Assembly: GCA_963846505.1 (NCBI GenBank)
Contig: CAWJWD010000004.1
Span: forward strand, 186,001-250,000
Direction: 5' to 3'
Source: JACVRW01 sp963846505
GTDB lineage: Bacteria > Actinomycetota > Thermoleophilia > Solirubrobacterales > Thermoleophilaceae
Length of the DNA stretch: 64,000 nucleotides
Part shown: positions 36,188-43,530 of the stretch, in pieces
Position numbering within the stretch: the first letter of the stretch is position 1
How the letters are laid out: every line of letters begins with the position of its first letter
The notes under the pieces: model-generated
Databases searched by the model: none
What the model was told of the DNA's origin: nothing
What the model saw: only the letters and a program-made list of their open reading frames with translations
Position numbers and translations under genes: made by a program

Positions 36188-37497
36188 CAGCTCGTGTACT
36201 CCGCGTTGAACCGCACGTAGGCCTCCGACAAGTCGCTGAAGAACACCTCGGTCTCGCCTCCCTCGCCCGGCAGCGTCAGCACGTACTCCACCTCGCGGCC
36301 GCTGACGGCCTGCCCGAGCTCTCGCAGGGTCTCGGTCGAGACGTCGACCGCGTCGCCGGCGCTGACCAGCAGCTGGCCCTCGATCTCGAGGTCGGCGACG
36401 AACGGCTGCTCGGGCGGCCAGACGGCGCCGGCAGCCTGCAGCACGCGGCCGAAGTTCGGGTCGGCGCCGTGCAGCGCCGTCTTGACCAGGGGCGAGTTGG
36501 CGATCGCGCGCGCGATCGGCTCGACCGCGTCGGGCCAGCCGCTCACGACCACCCGGCCCACGCGCCGTGCGCCCTCGCCGTCGGCGACCATGTCGAGCGC
36601 CAGCTGGCGCATGAGCGCGTCGAGCGCCTCGCCGAGGCGAAGCTCCGCGGCGCTCTCGGGCTCGACCCGCACGCCGGAGGCGCCGTTGGCGAGCGCGAAG
36701 ACGGTGTCGCTGGTCGACAGCTGGCCGTCGACCGAGACGCGGTCGAACGAGCGCTTGACGCAGACGCCCGTGAGCAGGTCGAGCGTCTCCTGCTCGAGCG
36801 CCGCATCGGTCTGGACGAAGCAGAACATCGTCGCGTGGCGCGGCGAGATCATGCCGGCGCCCTTGACCTGGGCCGAGAGGCGCACGTGCCGGCCGTCGCC
36901 GAGGTCGACCTCGAGGCAGGCGCGCTTGGGACCGGCGTCGCTGGTCAGGATCGCGGTCGAGAAGTCGGCGGCGTCGGGAGTGAGCTGGGCGCAGCAGGCG
37001 CGCACGCCGGCGAGCAGCGGCTCACGCGGCAGCTCGGTGCCGATCACGCCGGTCGAGGCGACGCCGACCTGGGCCGGCTCGATCCCCAGCTCCTGCGCCG
37101 CTGCCGCCTGCGTCGCCTCGGCCGTCTCGATGCCGCGCCGGCCGTCGCCGACGTTCGAGCAGACCGCGTTCGCCACGACCGCCCGCAGCCGGTCGAGCGC
37201 GGACGCGCGGGACACGATCACGGGCGCGCCGACGCGGGCGTTGCTGGTGAAGCGGGCCGCCGAGACGGTGGCCGGCTCGTCGGAGACCAGGACGCCCACG
37301 TCGAGCTCCGCGGGCTTCGCGAGGTTGAGGCCGGCGCCGGCGCCGGCGGCCCGAAAGCCGGCCGGCAGCGCCGCGGAGTCGAGCTCGCGCACGTGCGGCG
37401 GCGCCTCGACCCAGCGGGAGCGGAAGAAGCCCACGCCGTCTGCGGCGGCCGCCGCCGAGCCGGCTGAGCCCGGCGGGCTGGAAGCCTGGTCGCTCAC
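36187..37497 (-). CDS. argJ: bifunctional glutamate N-acetyltransferase/ornithine acetyltransferase
   Basis: Recycles the acetyl group between acetylornithine and glutamate. The precursor cleaves itself before a threonine; here the site is HATMFCFVQ (A222/T223), with F in place of the more usual L of ATML. Other marks: STGVIGTELPREPLLAGV and DGQLSTSDTVFALANG. The protein has 436 residues with an N-terminal extension of about 25, rich in Ala, Ser and Pro. GTG overlaps the argC stop as GTGA. Whether it is fully bifunctional cannot be read from sequence. Confidence 0.94.
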   Translation of the reverse strand: MSDQASSPPGSAGSAAAAADGVGFFRSRWVEAPPHVRELDSAALPAGFRAAGAGAGLNLAKPAELDVGVLVSDEPATVSAARFTSNARVGAPVIVSRASALDRLRAVVANAVCSNVGDGRRGIETAEATQAAAAQELGIEPAQVGVASTGVIGTELPREPLLAGVRACCAQLTPDAADFSTAILTSDAGPKRACLEVDLGDGRHVRLSAQVKGAGMISPRHATMFCFVQTDAALEQETLDLLTGVCVKRSFDRVSVDGQLSTSDTVFALANGASGVRVEPESAAELRLGEALDALMRQLALDMVADGEGARRVGRVVVSGWPDAVEPIARAIANSPLVKTALHGADPNFGRVLQAAGAVWPPEQPFVADLEIEGQLLVSAGDAVDVSTETLRELGQAVSGREVEYVLTLPGEGGETEVFFSDLSEAYVRFNAEYTS

Positions 37498-38480
37498 GTC
37501 AGCCCCTCCGTCTCCGGCAGCCCGAGCATCAGGTTGAGGTCCTGCACGGCCTGCCCGGCTGCGCCCTTCCAGAGGTTGTCGATCGCGCCGAAGGCGAGCA
37601 CGCGGTCACCGAGCACGCTGGCGTGCACGCGCGCGCGGTTGGTCTCCTTGACGTCGGCGGTGCGCGGCGGCGCGTCGGACCACTCGACGAACGGCTCGCC
37701 CCGGTAGGCCTCGGCGAACAGCTCGCGCACGTCGGCGGTCGTCAGCGGCTGCTCGGTGGTGACGTAGCAGCTGGCGAGCAGGCCCTGGTCGATCGGGATC
37801 AGGTGCGGCACGAACGTGATCCGGATGCCGTCGGGCAGCTCCTGCTCGAGCTCGGCGGTGTGCCGGTGCCCCTCGGTCTTGTAGGCGTTGACGTTGTCGA
37901 CCGCCGAGACGTAGTGGGTCTCGCCGGTCGGCTCGCGCCCGGCGCCCGAGACGCCCGTCTTGATGTCGACCACGACGTCGCGCGCAAGCTCGCGCAGCGG
38001 CCACAGCGCCAGCAGCGCGGCCGTCGAGTTGCAGCCGGGGCCGGCGACGAGGCTCGCGGCGGCGATCTCGTCGCGATGGCCGAGCTCGGGCAGGCCGTAG
38101 ACCGACTCGGCCAGCAGCGCCGGCGCCTCGTGCGGCTGATACCAGTGCTCGTAGCTGGCCTGGTCGAGCCGGAAGTCGGCCGACAGGTCGACCACCTTGA
38201 GCCCGCGCTCGCGCAGCTCCTTGACCGCCGGAGCCGCCGCCTTGTGCGGGTAGGCGACCAGTGCCGCGTCGGCCTGCTCGGCAACGCGATCGGGATCGAA
38301 CTCGTCCATCGTCAGCGGCACGCGGAAGCGCGGGTAGAGCTCGTCGTGGCGGCGCCCGGCGTCGGTGCGTGCGGTGACGGCGGTCAGCTCCAGCGACGGG
38401 TGCGCCTGCACGATGCGCGCGCAGAGCGCGCCGCCGAAGCCGGCGGCTCCGATGACGGCGACTCGGGCCTGCTCAGGCAC
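37494..38480 (-). CDS. argC: N-acetyl-gamma-glutamyl-phosphate reductase
   Basis: NADPH-dependent reductase, third step of arginine synthesis. The 328 residues start VAVIGAAGFGGALCARIVQAHP (Rossmann GxxGxxG), with the catalytic cysteine in VAGPGCNSTAALLALWPL and the TGVSGAGREPTGETHY loop. Its GTG start is inside pheT (8-bp overlap), so the arginine genes are translationally tied to the phenylalanyl-tRNA synthetase genes. No arginine-repressor box was recognisable by eye in this compact region. Confidence 0.95.
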   Translation of the reverse strand: MPEQARVAVIGAAGFGGALCARIVQAHPSLELTAVTARTDAGRRHDELYPRFRVPLTMDEFDPDRVAEQADAALVAYPHKAAAPAVKELRERGLKVVDLSADFRLDQASYEHWYQPHEAPALLAESVYGLPELGHRDEIAAASLVAGPGCNSTAALLALWPLRELARDVVVDIKTGVSGAGREPTGETHYVSAVDNVNAYKTEGHRHTAELEQELPDGIRITFVPHLIPIDQGLLASCYVTTEQPLTTADVRELFAEAYRGEPFVEWSDAPPRTADVKETNRARVHASVLGDRVLAFGAIDNLWKGAAGQAVQDLNLMLGLPETEGLT

Positions 38481-40950
38481 GCAGCCGCCCCCCGATCTGC
38501 TCCAGCTGGCGCTCGATCTTCGCGCGGCGCTCCGCCACCTCCTCGTCGGTCAGCGTGCGGTCGGGCGCGCGGAACTCGAGCCGCAGTGCGAGCGACTTGT
38601 TGCCCTCGCCCACCTGCTCGCCGTGGTAGAGGTCGAAGACCCGCACGTCGCGCAGCAGCTTGCCGCCCGCGGCGCGCACGGTCGCCTCCACCTCGGCCGC
38701 CGGCACCCGCTCGCCGACGACCACCGCGATGTCCTGCAGCACCGCGGGGAAGCTCGTGACGTCCTGATAGGTCGCGGCCCGGCCGCCCGCGAGCTCGACC
38801 AGCGCGTCGACGTCCAGCTCGAACGCCGCCACAGGCCCCTCGAGGTCCCAGGCCGCCGCGACCAGCGGATGCAGCTCCCCGAGCCAGCCGAGGACGACCC
38901 CCGCACCCGCGTCGCCTGCCCCGCCGCCGTCGGAGGAGCCGCCTGCGGAGGAGTCCTGCGCCCCCGCCCGCACCTCCGCCGCGCGACCTGGGTGCAGGTA
39001 CGGGCGCGTGGCCGGCGCCACGTGCCACTCCACGCCAGCCGCCGAGAGCAGCGCCTCGAGCAGTCCCTTGGCCGCGAAGAAGTCCGCCTCGCGCGCGGGG
39101 GTGCGCCAACCCCCGGGCGCGCCCTCGGTGAGCACCACGGCCAGATCGTGCGCCTCGCGCGCCGGCGTACGTCCCTGCGGCGACCCGTCCGGCGCCTCCA
39201 GCGACCCGTCCGGCGCGTAGACGTGCGCGGACTCGAACAGCGCGACGCCCGCCTGGCCGTGAGCGGCGTTGCGCCGCGCGGCGTCGAGCAGGCCGGGCAG
39301 CAGCAGCGGCCGCATCACGCTCTGCTCCTCGCTCAGCGGGTTCTCGAGCGTCAGCAGCGGCTCGTCCTGCAGCCGCAGGCGCGCGATCGCCTCGGGCGAG
39401 GTGAAGCTGTAGGCGATGCACTCGTCCAGGCCGCGATCGCGCAGCACGTCCTCGAGGCGGCGGCGCAGGCGCTGGCTGTCGGTCAGGCGGCCGATCGCGT
39501 CCTGGCGCGCCGGCAGCGTCGTGGGCAGCTTGTCGAGGCCGTGGATGCGGGCCACCTCCTCGATCAGGTCGGCCTCGCGCTGCACGTCGGCGTCGCGCCA
39601 GGGCGGCACCTGCCAGCCGTCGCCGGCCCAGGAGAAGCCGAGCCGGCCCAGGATCCCGTCGACGTCCTCGTCGCTGACCTCGGCGCCCAGCAGCCCGTAG
39701 AGCCGCTCCCGCCGCAGCGGGACGACCCGCGGCGGCGCCGGGTTCGGGTACTCGTCGATCGTGCCGGGCACCAGCCGCGCGCCGGCCAGCTCGACCATCA
39801 GCCGCGCCGCCAGCCGCTGGGCGGCGATCGCCTGCTCGGGATGCAGCTGCTTCTCGAAGCGCGCCGAGGCCTCGCTGCGCAGTCCGAGCGCCTTCGAGGT
39901 GCGCATGATGTTCGGCCCGACCCAGGTCGCGGCCTCCATCAGCACGCGCGTGGTCGAGTCCGAGACCTCGGAGATCTGGCCGCCCATGATGCCGGCGATG
40001 CCGCTCGGCCCCTCGGCGTCGCAGACCAGCGCCGCCTCGGCGCCGAAGCTGCGCTCGACGTCGTCGAGCGTCGTCATCGTCTCGCCCTCGCGCGCGCGGC
40101 GCACGTCGATGCGCGCGCCGCGGACCTCGTCGAGGTCGAACGCGTGCAGCGGCTGGCCGGTCTCGAGCATCACGTAGTTGGTGATGTCGACGACGTTGCT
40201 GATCGGCCGCTGCCCGGCCGCCATCAGCCGCTGCTTGAGCCAGCGCGGGGACGGACCGATCTTCACGTCCTCGAACACGCGCGCGGTGAAGCGCAGGCAG
40301 ATATCCGGGTCGATCTCGACGCTCGCGTGATCGGACACGTCGTCGTCGCCGCCGGCCTCGGCGTCGGCGTCCGTCGGATCGGGTCCGAGCGGCGCGCCGG
40401 TGACGGCGTGCACGTCGCGCGCGACGCCGTAGACGCCCATCACGTCCGGGCGGTTGGGCGTGACCTCGAGCTCGAGCACCTCGTCGGCGATCGGCAGCTG
40501 CGCGATCAGCGAGGTGCCCGCGGTCAGCTCGTCGGAGAGCACCATGATGCCGTCGTGCTCCTCGCTGATGCCGACCTCGTCCTCGGCCAGGATCATCCCG
40601 CTCGACTTGACGCCGCGCAGCTTGGCCTCGCCGAGCTTGGCGCCGTCGGGCATCACCGCGCCGGGCAGCGCCACCGCCACGGTCTGGCCGGCGGCGACGT
40701 TGGGCGCGCCGCAGACGATCGTGCGCGTAGTGCCCGAGCCGTCGTCGACCTCGCAGACGCTCAGCCGGTCGGCGTCGGGGTGCTGCTCGCAGGCGACGAC
40801 CTTGCCGATCACGAAGTTGTCGGGCCCGCCGGTGCCGGTCCGGTGCAGGCGCTCGAGCTTGACGCCGGCCAGCGTCAGCACGTCGGCGATCTCCGCGGCC
40901 GAGAGGCCGGGATCGCAGTGGGAGCGCAGCCAGGCGACGGGGACCCTCAT
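38473..40950 (-). CDS. pheT: phenylalanyl-tRNA synthetase beta subunit
   Basis: The 825-residue tRNA-binding and editing subunit of the heterotetramer. It starts MRVPVAWLRSHCDPGLSAAEIAD, followed by an OB-fold tRNA-binding domain (about residues 42-150), B3/4 editing region (GQPLHAFDLDEVRGARI), B5 (about 400-470), the catalytic-like core, and the C-terminal FDX-ACB anticodon domain (about 735-825). Full length without frameshift. Starts within the pheS stop by 4 bp; its stop overlaps argC. Confidence 0.97.
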   Translation of the reverse strand: MRVPVAWLRSHCDPGLSAAEIADVLTLAGVKLERLHRTGTGGPDNFVIGKVVACEQHPDADRLSVCEVDDGSGTTRTIVCGAPNVAAGQTVAVALPGAVMPDGAKLGEAKLRGVKSSGMILAEDEVGISEEHDGIMVLSDELTAGTSLIAQLPIADEVLELEVTPNRPDVMGVYGVARDVHAVTGAPLGPDPTDADAEAGGDDDVSDHASVEIDPDICLRFTARVFEDVKIGPSPRWLKQRLMAAGQRPISNVVDITNYVMLETGQPLHAFDLDEVRGARIDVRRAREGETMTTLDDVERSFGAEAALVCDAEGPSGIAGIMGGQISEVSDSTTRVLMEAATWVGPNIMRTSKALGLRSEASARFEKQLHPEQAIAAQRLAARLMVELAGARLVPGTIDEYPNPAPPRVVPLRRERLYGLLGAEVSDEDVDGILGRLGFSWAGDGWQVPPWRDADVQREADLIEEVARIHGLDKLPTTLPARQDAIGRLTDSQRLRRRLEDVLRDRGLDECIAYSFTSPEAIARLRLQDEPLLTLENPLSEEQSVMRPLLLPGLLDAARRNAAHGQAGVALFESAHVYAPDGSLEAPDGSPQGRTPAREAHDLAVVLTEGAPGGWRTPAREADFFAAKGLLEALLSAAGVEWHVAPATRPYLHPGRAAEVRAGAQDSSAGGSSDGGGAGDAGAGVVLGWLGELHPLVAAAWDLEGPVAAFELDVDALVELAGGRAATYQDVTSFPAVLQDIAVVVGERVPAAEVEATVRAAGGKLLRDVRVFDLYHGEQVGEGNKSLALRLEFRAPDRTLTDEEVAERRAKIERQLEQIGGRLRA

Positions 40951-42008
40951 GCGCCGAACTGCTCCAGCACGCGCGCGTCGTTCTCGAACAGCAGCCGCAG
41001 GTCCGGCACCTGGTGGGCGAGCATCGCGATCCGCTCGATGCCCATGCCGAAGGCGAAGCCCTGCACGCGCTCGGGGTCGTAGCCGTTGCCGGCCACGTAG
41101 CCGAGCACGTTCGGGTCGACCATGCCCGAGCCGAGGATCTCGATCCAGCCCTCGCCGCGGCAGGTGAAGCAGCGCTCGTTGCCGATGAAGCCGGACCCGC
41201 CGCAGCGGAAGCAGGAGACGTCGACCTCGACGCTCGGCTCGGTGAAGGGGAAGTAGCCGGGGCGCAGCCGCACCTCGCTGTGCTCGCCGAACATCTGGCG
41301 CGCGAACGCGAGCAGCACGCCCTGCAGGTCGGCGAGCGTGATGTCCTCGTCGATCGCCAGGCCCTCGAGCTGGTGGAACATCGGCACGTGCGTGGCGTCC
41401 GGGGTGTCCGGGCGGTAGACGCGACCGGGCACGACGACGTAGATCGGCGGCTCGGCGGTCTCCATCGTCCGCACCTGCATCGGCGAGGTGTGCGTGCGCA
41501 GCAGCACGTGCTCGGCGAAGTAGAAGGTGTCCTGCGGCAGCCGCGCCGGGTGCTCGGGCGGGTGGTTGAGCGCGGTGAAGTTGTAGTAGTCGTATTCGAT
41601 CTCCGGCCCCTCGAGCACCGAGAAGCCGAGCCCGACGAAGATGTCCTCCAGCTGGCGCCGGATCTGGGAGATCAGGTGCAGGTGGCCGATCGCCGGCGGC
41701 GGGTCGCCGGGCAGCGTGACGTCGATGCGGTCGGCCGCCAGGCGCGTGTCCAGCTCGGCCGCCTCGAGCTCGGCCGTGCGCCGGCCCAGCAGCGTCTCCA
41801 GCGCGACCTTGACCTGGTTGGCCTCCTTGCCCACCGGCCCGCGCTGCTCCGGCGGCAGCTCGCGGATCGAGCGCAGCGTCGTGGTCAGCTGCGCCTTGCG
41901 CCCGAGCAAGCGCACCCGCAGCTCCTCCAACTCCGCGGCCGTGCCGGCCGCCGCGATGGCCGCCTCGCCCCCTTGGCGAATCTGCGCGAGGTCCGGCCGG
42001 TCAGCCAT
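40947..42008 (-). CDS. pheS: phenylalanyl-tRNA synthetase alpha subunit
   Basis: Catalytic subunit, class II. The 353 residues have an N-terminal coiled-coil (residues about 5-85), then the class II motifs: GFSVLEGPEIEYDYYNFTALNHP, LLRTHTSPMQVRTM, FHQLEGLAIDEDITLADL and the C-terminal GMGIERIAMLAHQVPDLR. A CFRCGGSGFIGNERCFTCRG four-cysteine insert (residues about 265-285) suggests a zinc site, as in some bacterial PheS. The start overlaps trmH by 8 bp. Confidence 0.97.
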   Translation of the reverse strand: MADRPDLAQIRQGGEAAIAAAGTAAELEELRVRLLGRKAQLTTTLRSIRELPPEQRGPVGKEANQVKVALETLLGRRTAELEAAELDTRLAADRIDVTLPGDPPPAIGHLHLISQIRRQLEDIFVGLGFSVLEGPEIEYDYYNFTALNHPPEHPARLPQDTFYFAEHVLLRTHTSPMQVRTMETAEPPIYVVVPGRVYRPDTPDATHVPMFHQLEGLAIDEDITLADLQGVLLAFARQMFGEHSEVRLRPGYFPFTEPSVEVDVSCFRCGGSGFIGNERCFTCRGEGWIEILGSGMVDPNVLGYVAGNGYDPERVQGFAFGMGIERIAMLAHQVPDLRLLFENDARVLEQFGA

Positions 42009-42777
42009 CTACCCGCATCCTATTCGCGACCTCGTAGAGCGCGACGGTTGCGGCCATCGCCGCGTTGAGCGAGTCGGGGCCGTCGGGGCGCACGGGGATG
42101 CGCGCGACCGCGTGGGCGCGCCGGAGCAGTTGCTGCGGCAGGCCCTTCCGCTCCGCTCCCACGCAGAGCACCACTCCCACGTCCGGGAGGCCCGTCGCAG
42201 CGTCCGCGAGCGTCTCCTGCACACCGCCGTCGAGCGCCACGAGCGTCCCGGCGAGCCCGAAGGACTCGGCGCGGGCGGGCGGGCGGGCGAAGACGGAGCC
42301 CATGCTGGCGCGCACCGCCTTCGGCGAGTAGGGATCGGCGCAGCCCGGCCCGAGGATCACGGGGCCGTCGGCGAGCGCGTGCGCGGAGCGGATCACCGTG
42401 CCGACGTTGCCGGGATCGCCGACGCCGTGCAGGTACACCGACAGCCCTGGTGTGGTGGCGACCAACCCGGAGGCGTCGCTCAGCCCCGAGCCCGCCGCCT
42501 CGGCGACGGCCGGCACCGCCTCCCCTTGCTCGACCCAGCGCTGCGGGTACACCCCCACCACGCGGGTGCCCGAGCCGAGTCCGCTGACTTCGCCGAGCAG
42601 CCTCGGCTCCACGTCCTCGCCCGCGCGCAGCACGAACTCCGGCTCGGCACCGGCCGCCGCCGCGGCGTCCACGAGGTCCTCGCCCTCGGCCACGAACAGC
42701 TGCAAGCGCTCGCGCCAGCGCTTTTGCTGGAGCTTGCGGATCGTCTTGAGCTTCTCGTTGTCGAGGGAAGTGATCAT
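42001..42777 (-). CDS. SpoU/TrmH-family RNA 2'-O-methyltransferase
   Basis: Knotted (SPOUT) methyltransferase of 258 residues. An N-terminal substrate-binding part (ITSLDNEKLKTIRKLQQKRWR) precedes the catalytic motifs: GVGDPGNVGTVIRSAHA (motif 1), ILGPGCADPYSPKAVRASMG (motif 2) and LCVGAERKGLP with DSLNAAMAATVALYE (motif 3). Gene position next to pheS matches the rRNA or tRNA methylase often found there. The true start is the ATG at 42777; the longer frame runs back through the rplT terminator. The target nucleotide is unknown. Confidence 0.9.
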   Translation of the reverse strand: MITSLDNEKLKTIRKLQQKRWRERLQLFVAEGEDLVDAAAAAGAEPEFVLRAGEDVEPRLLGEVSGLGSGTRVVGVYPQRWVEQGEAVPAVAEAAGSGLSDASGLVATTPGLSVYLHGVGDPGNVGTVIRSAHALADGPVILGPGCADPYSPKAVRASMGSVFARPPARAESFGLAGTLVALDGGVQETLADAATGLPDVGVVLCVGAERKGLPQQLLRRAHAVARIPVRPDGPDSLNAAMAATVALYEVANRMRVDG

Positions 42778-42786
42778 CAGGGTCCT

Positions 42787-42820
42787 AGAACGACGAAGGG
42801 CGCCTCGCTGAGGCGCCCCG
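42787..42820 (-). terminator. rplT terminator
   Basis: On the minus strand a 9-bp GC stem (arms 42798-42806 and 42810-42818, three-base loop) is followed by TTCGTCGTTCT, 30 bp after the rplT stop. It separates the ribosomal protein genes from the trmH-pheS run. Confidence 0.75.
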
Positions 42821-42847
42821 GAGTCTTCGACCTGTGTCCGCGAATGC

Positions 42848-43207
42848 CTACGCGGCCACAGCCTCCCGGGCGCGCTCGGCAAAACGTCGGAACGTCTCGG
42901 GGTCGCGGACGGCGATGTCCGCCAGCACCTTGCGGTCGAGCTCGATGCCGGCCAGCTTCAGGCCGTGCATGAACTGGCTGTACGACATGCCCTCACGGCG
43001 CGCGGCCGCGTTGATGCGCGTGATCCAGAGGCGGCGGAAGTCCCGCTTCTTGTTGCGGCGATCGCGGTAGGCGTAGCCGTCTGCCTTGAGCAGGGCCTCC
43101 TTGGCCCGCTTGTAGCTCGAGTTCGCCTGCCCGCGGAAGCCCTTGGTCCGCTCGAGCGTCGCGCGACGCTTCTTGCGGGCGTGGACGCTGCGCTTGACGC
43201 GGCTCAC
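42848..43207 (-). CDS. rplT: 50S ribosomal protein L20
   Basis: The 119-residue large-subunit protein needed for early 50S assembly; in other bacteria it represses its own operon. Starts SRVKRSVHARKKRRATLERTKG, with KRDFRRLWITRINAAARREGMSYSQFMHGLK and ELDRKVLADIAVRDPETF. The GTG start overlaps the rpmI stop as GTGA. It is clean and unbroken. A terminator follows. Confidence 0.98.
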   Translation of the reverse strand: MSRVKRSVHARKKRRATLERTKGFRGQANSSYKRAKEALLKADGYAYRDRRNKKRDFRRLWITRINAAARREGMSYSQFMHGLKLAGIELDRKVLADIAVRDPETFRRFAERAREAVAA

Positions 43208-43398
43208 TTGTGCAACAGCTCCATCACGCGCTCGTGATCGGCCTTCGAGACCGCGAGCGGGGCGTTCAAGCGGCGCTTGCGCTTGGCGTTCTTGTGCTGC
43301 TTGTTATGGCTCGTCATCGCGTGCCGCCCGATCAACTTGCCCTTGGCGGTCTTGCGGAAGCGCTTCTTGGCGCCGGAATGGCTCTTCATCTTCGGCAT
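43204..43398 (-). CDS. rpmI: 50S ribosomal protein L35
   Basis: The 64-residue L35: MPKMKSHSGAKKRFRKTAKG, then the basic KNAKRKRRLNAPLAVSKAD end. Normally rpmI follows infC directly; here infC is over 4 kb away on the same strand, with an MMPL transporter, a patatin and a methyltransferase between. TACAGC 6 nt before the ATG is a near-match to the local -10 pattern, so rpmI-rplT may have its own promoter. Confidence 0.97.
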   Translation of the reverse strand: MPKMKSHSGAKKRFRKTAKGKLIGRHAMTSHNKQHKNAKRKRRLNAPLAVSKADHERVMELLHK

Positions 43399-43441
43399 TG
43401 CGACGCTGTATTGAAGCAGACGCTCGCGAGACCCTGCCTGA

Positions 43442-43460
43442 GGGGGACGCGCCGTCCCCC
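43442..43460. repeat. perfect inverted repeat between rpmI and the MMPL gene
   Basis: GGGGGACG and CGTCCCCC separated by CGC. It lies 44 bp upstream of rpmI (minus) and 70 bp upstream of the MMPL gene (plus). No T-tract on either side. It could be a leader hairpin or operator. Confidence 0.55.
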
Positions 43461-43530
43461 GGTTGCGGGACGCCGGAGCGTGTCATAGCGTTGCGCCCAC
43501 GGGACGGACTCGCACCCGCCCGCCGCGCTC

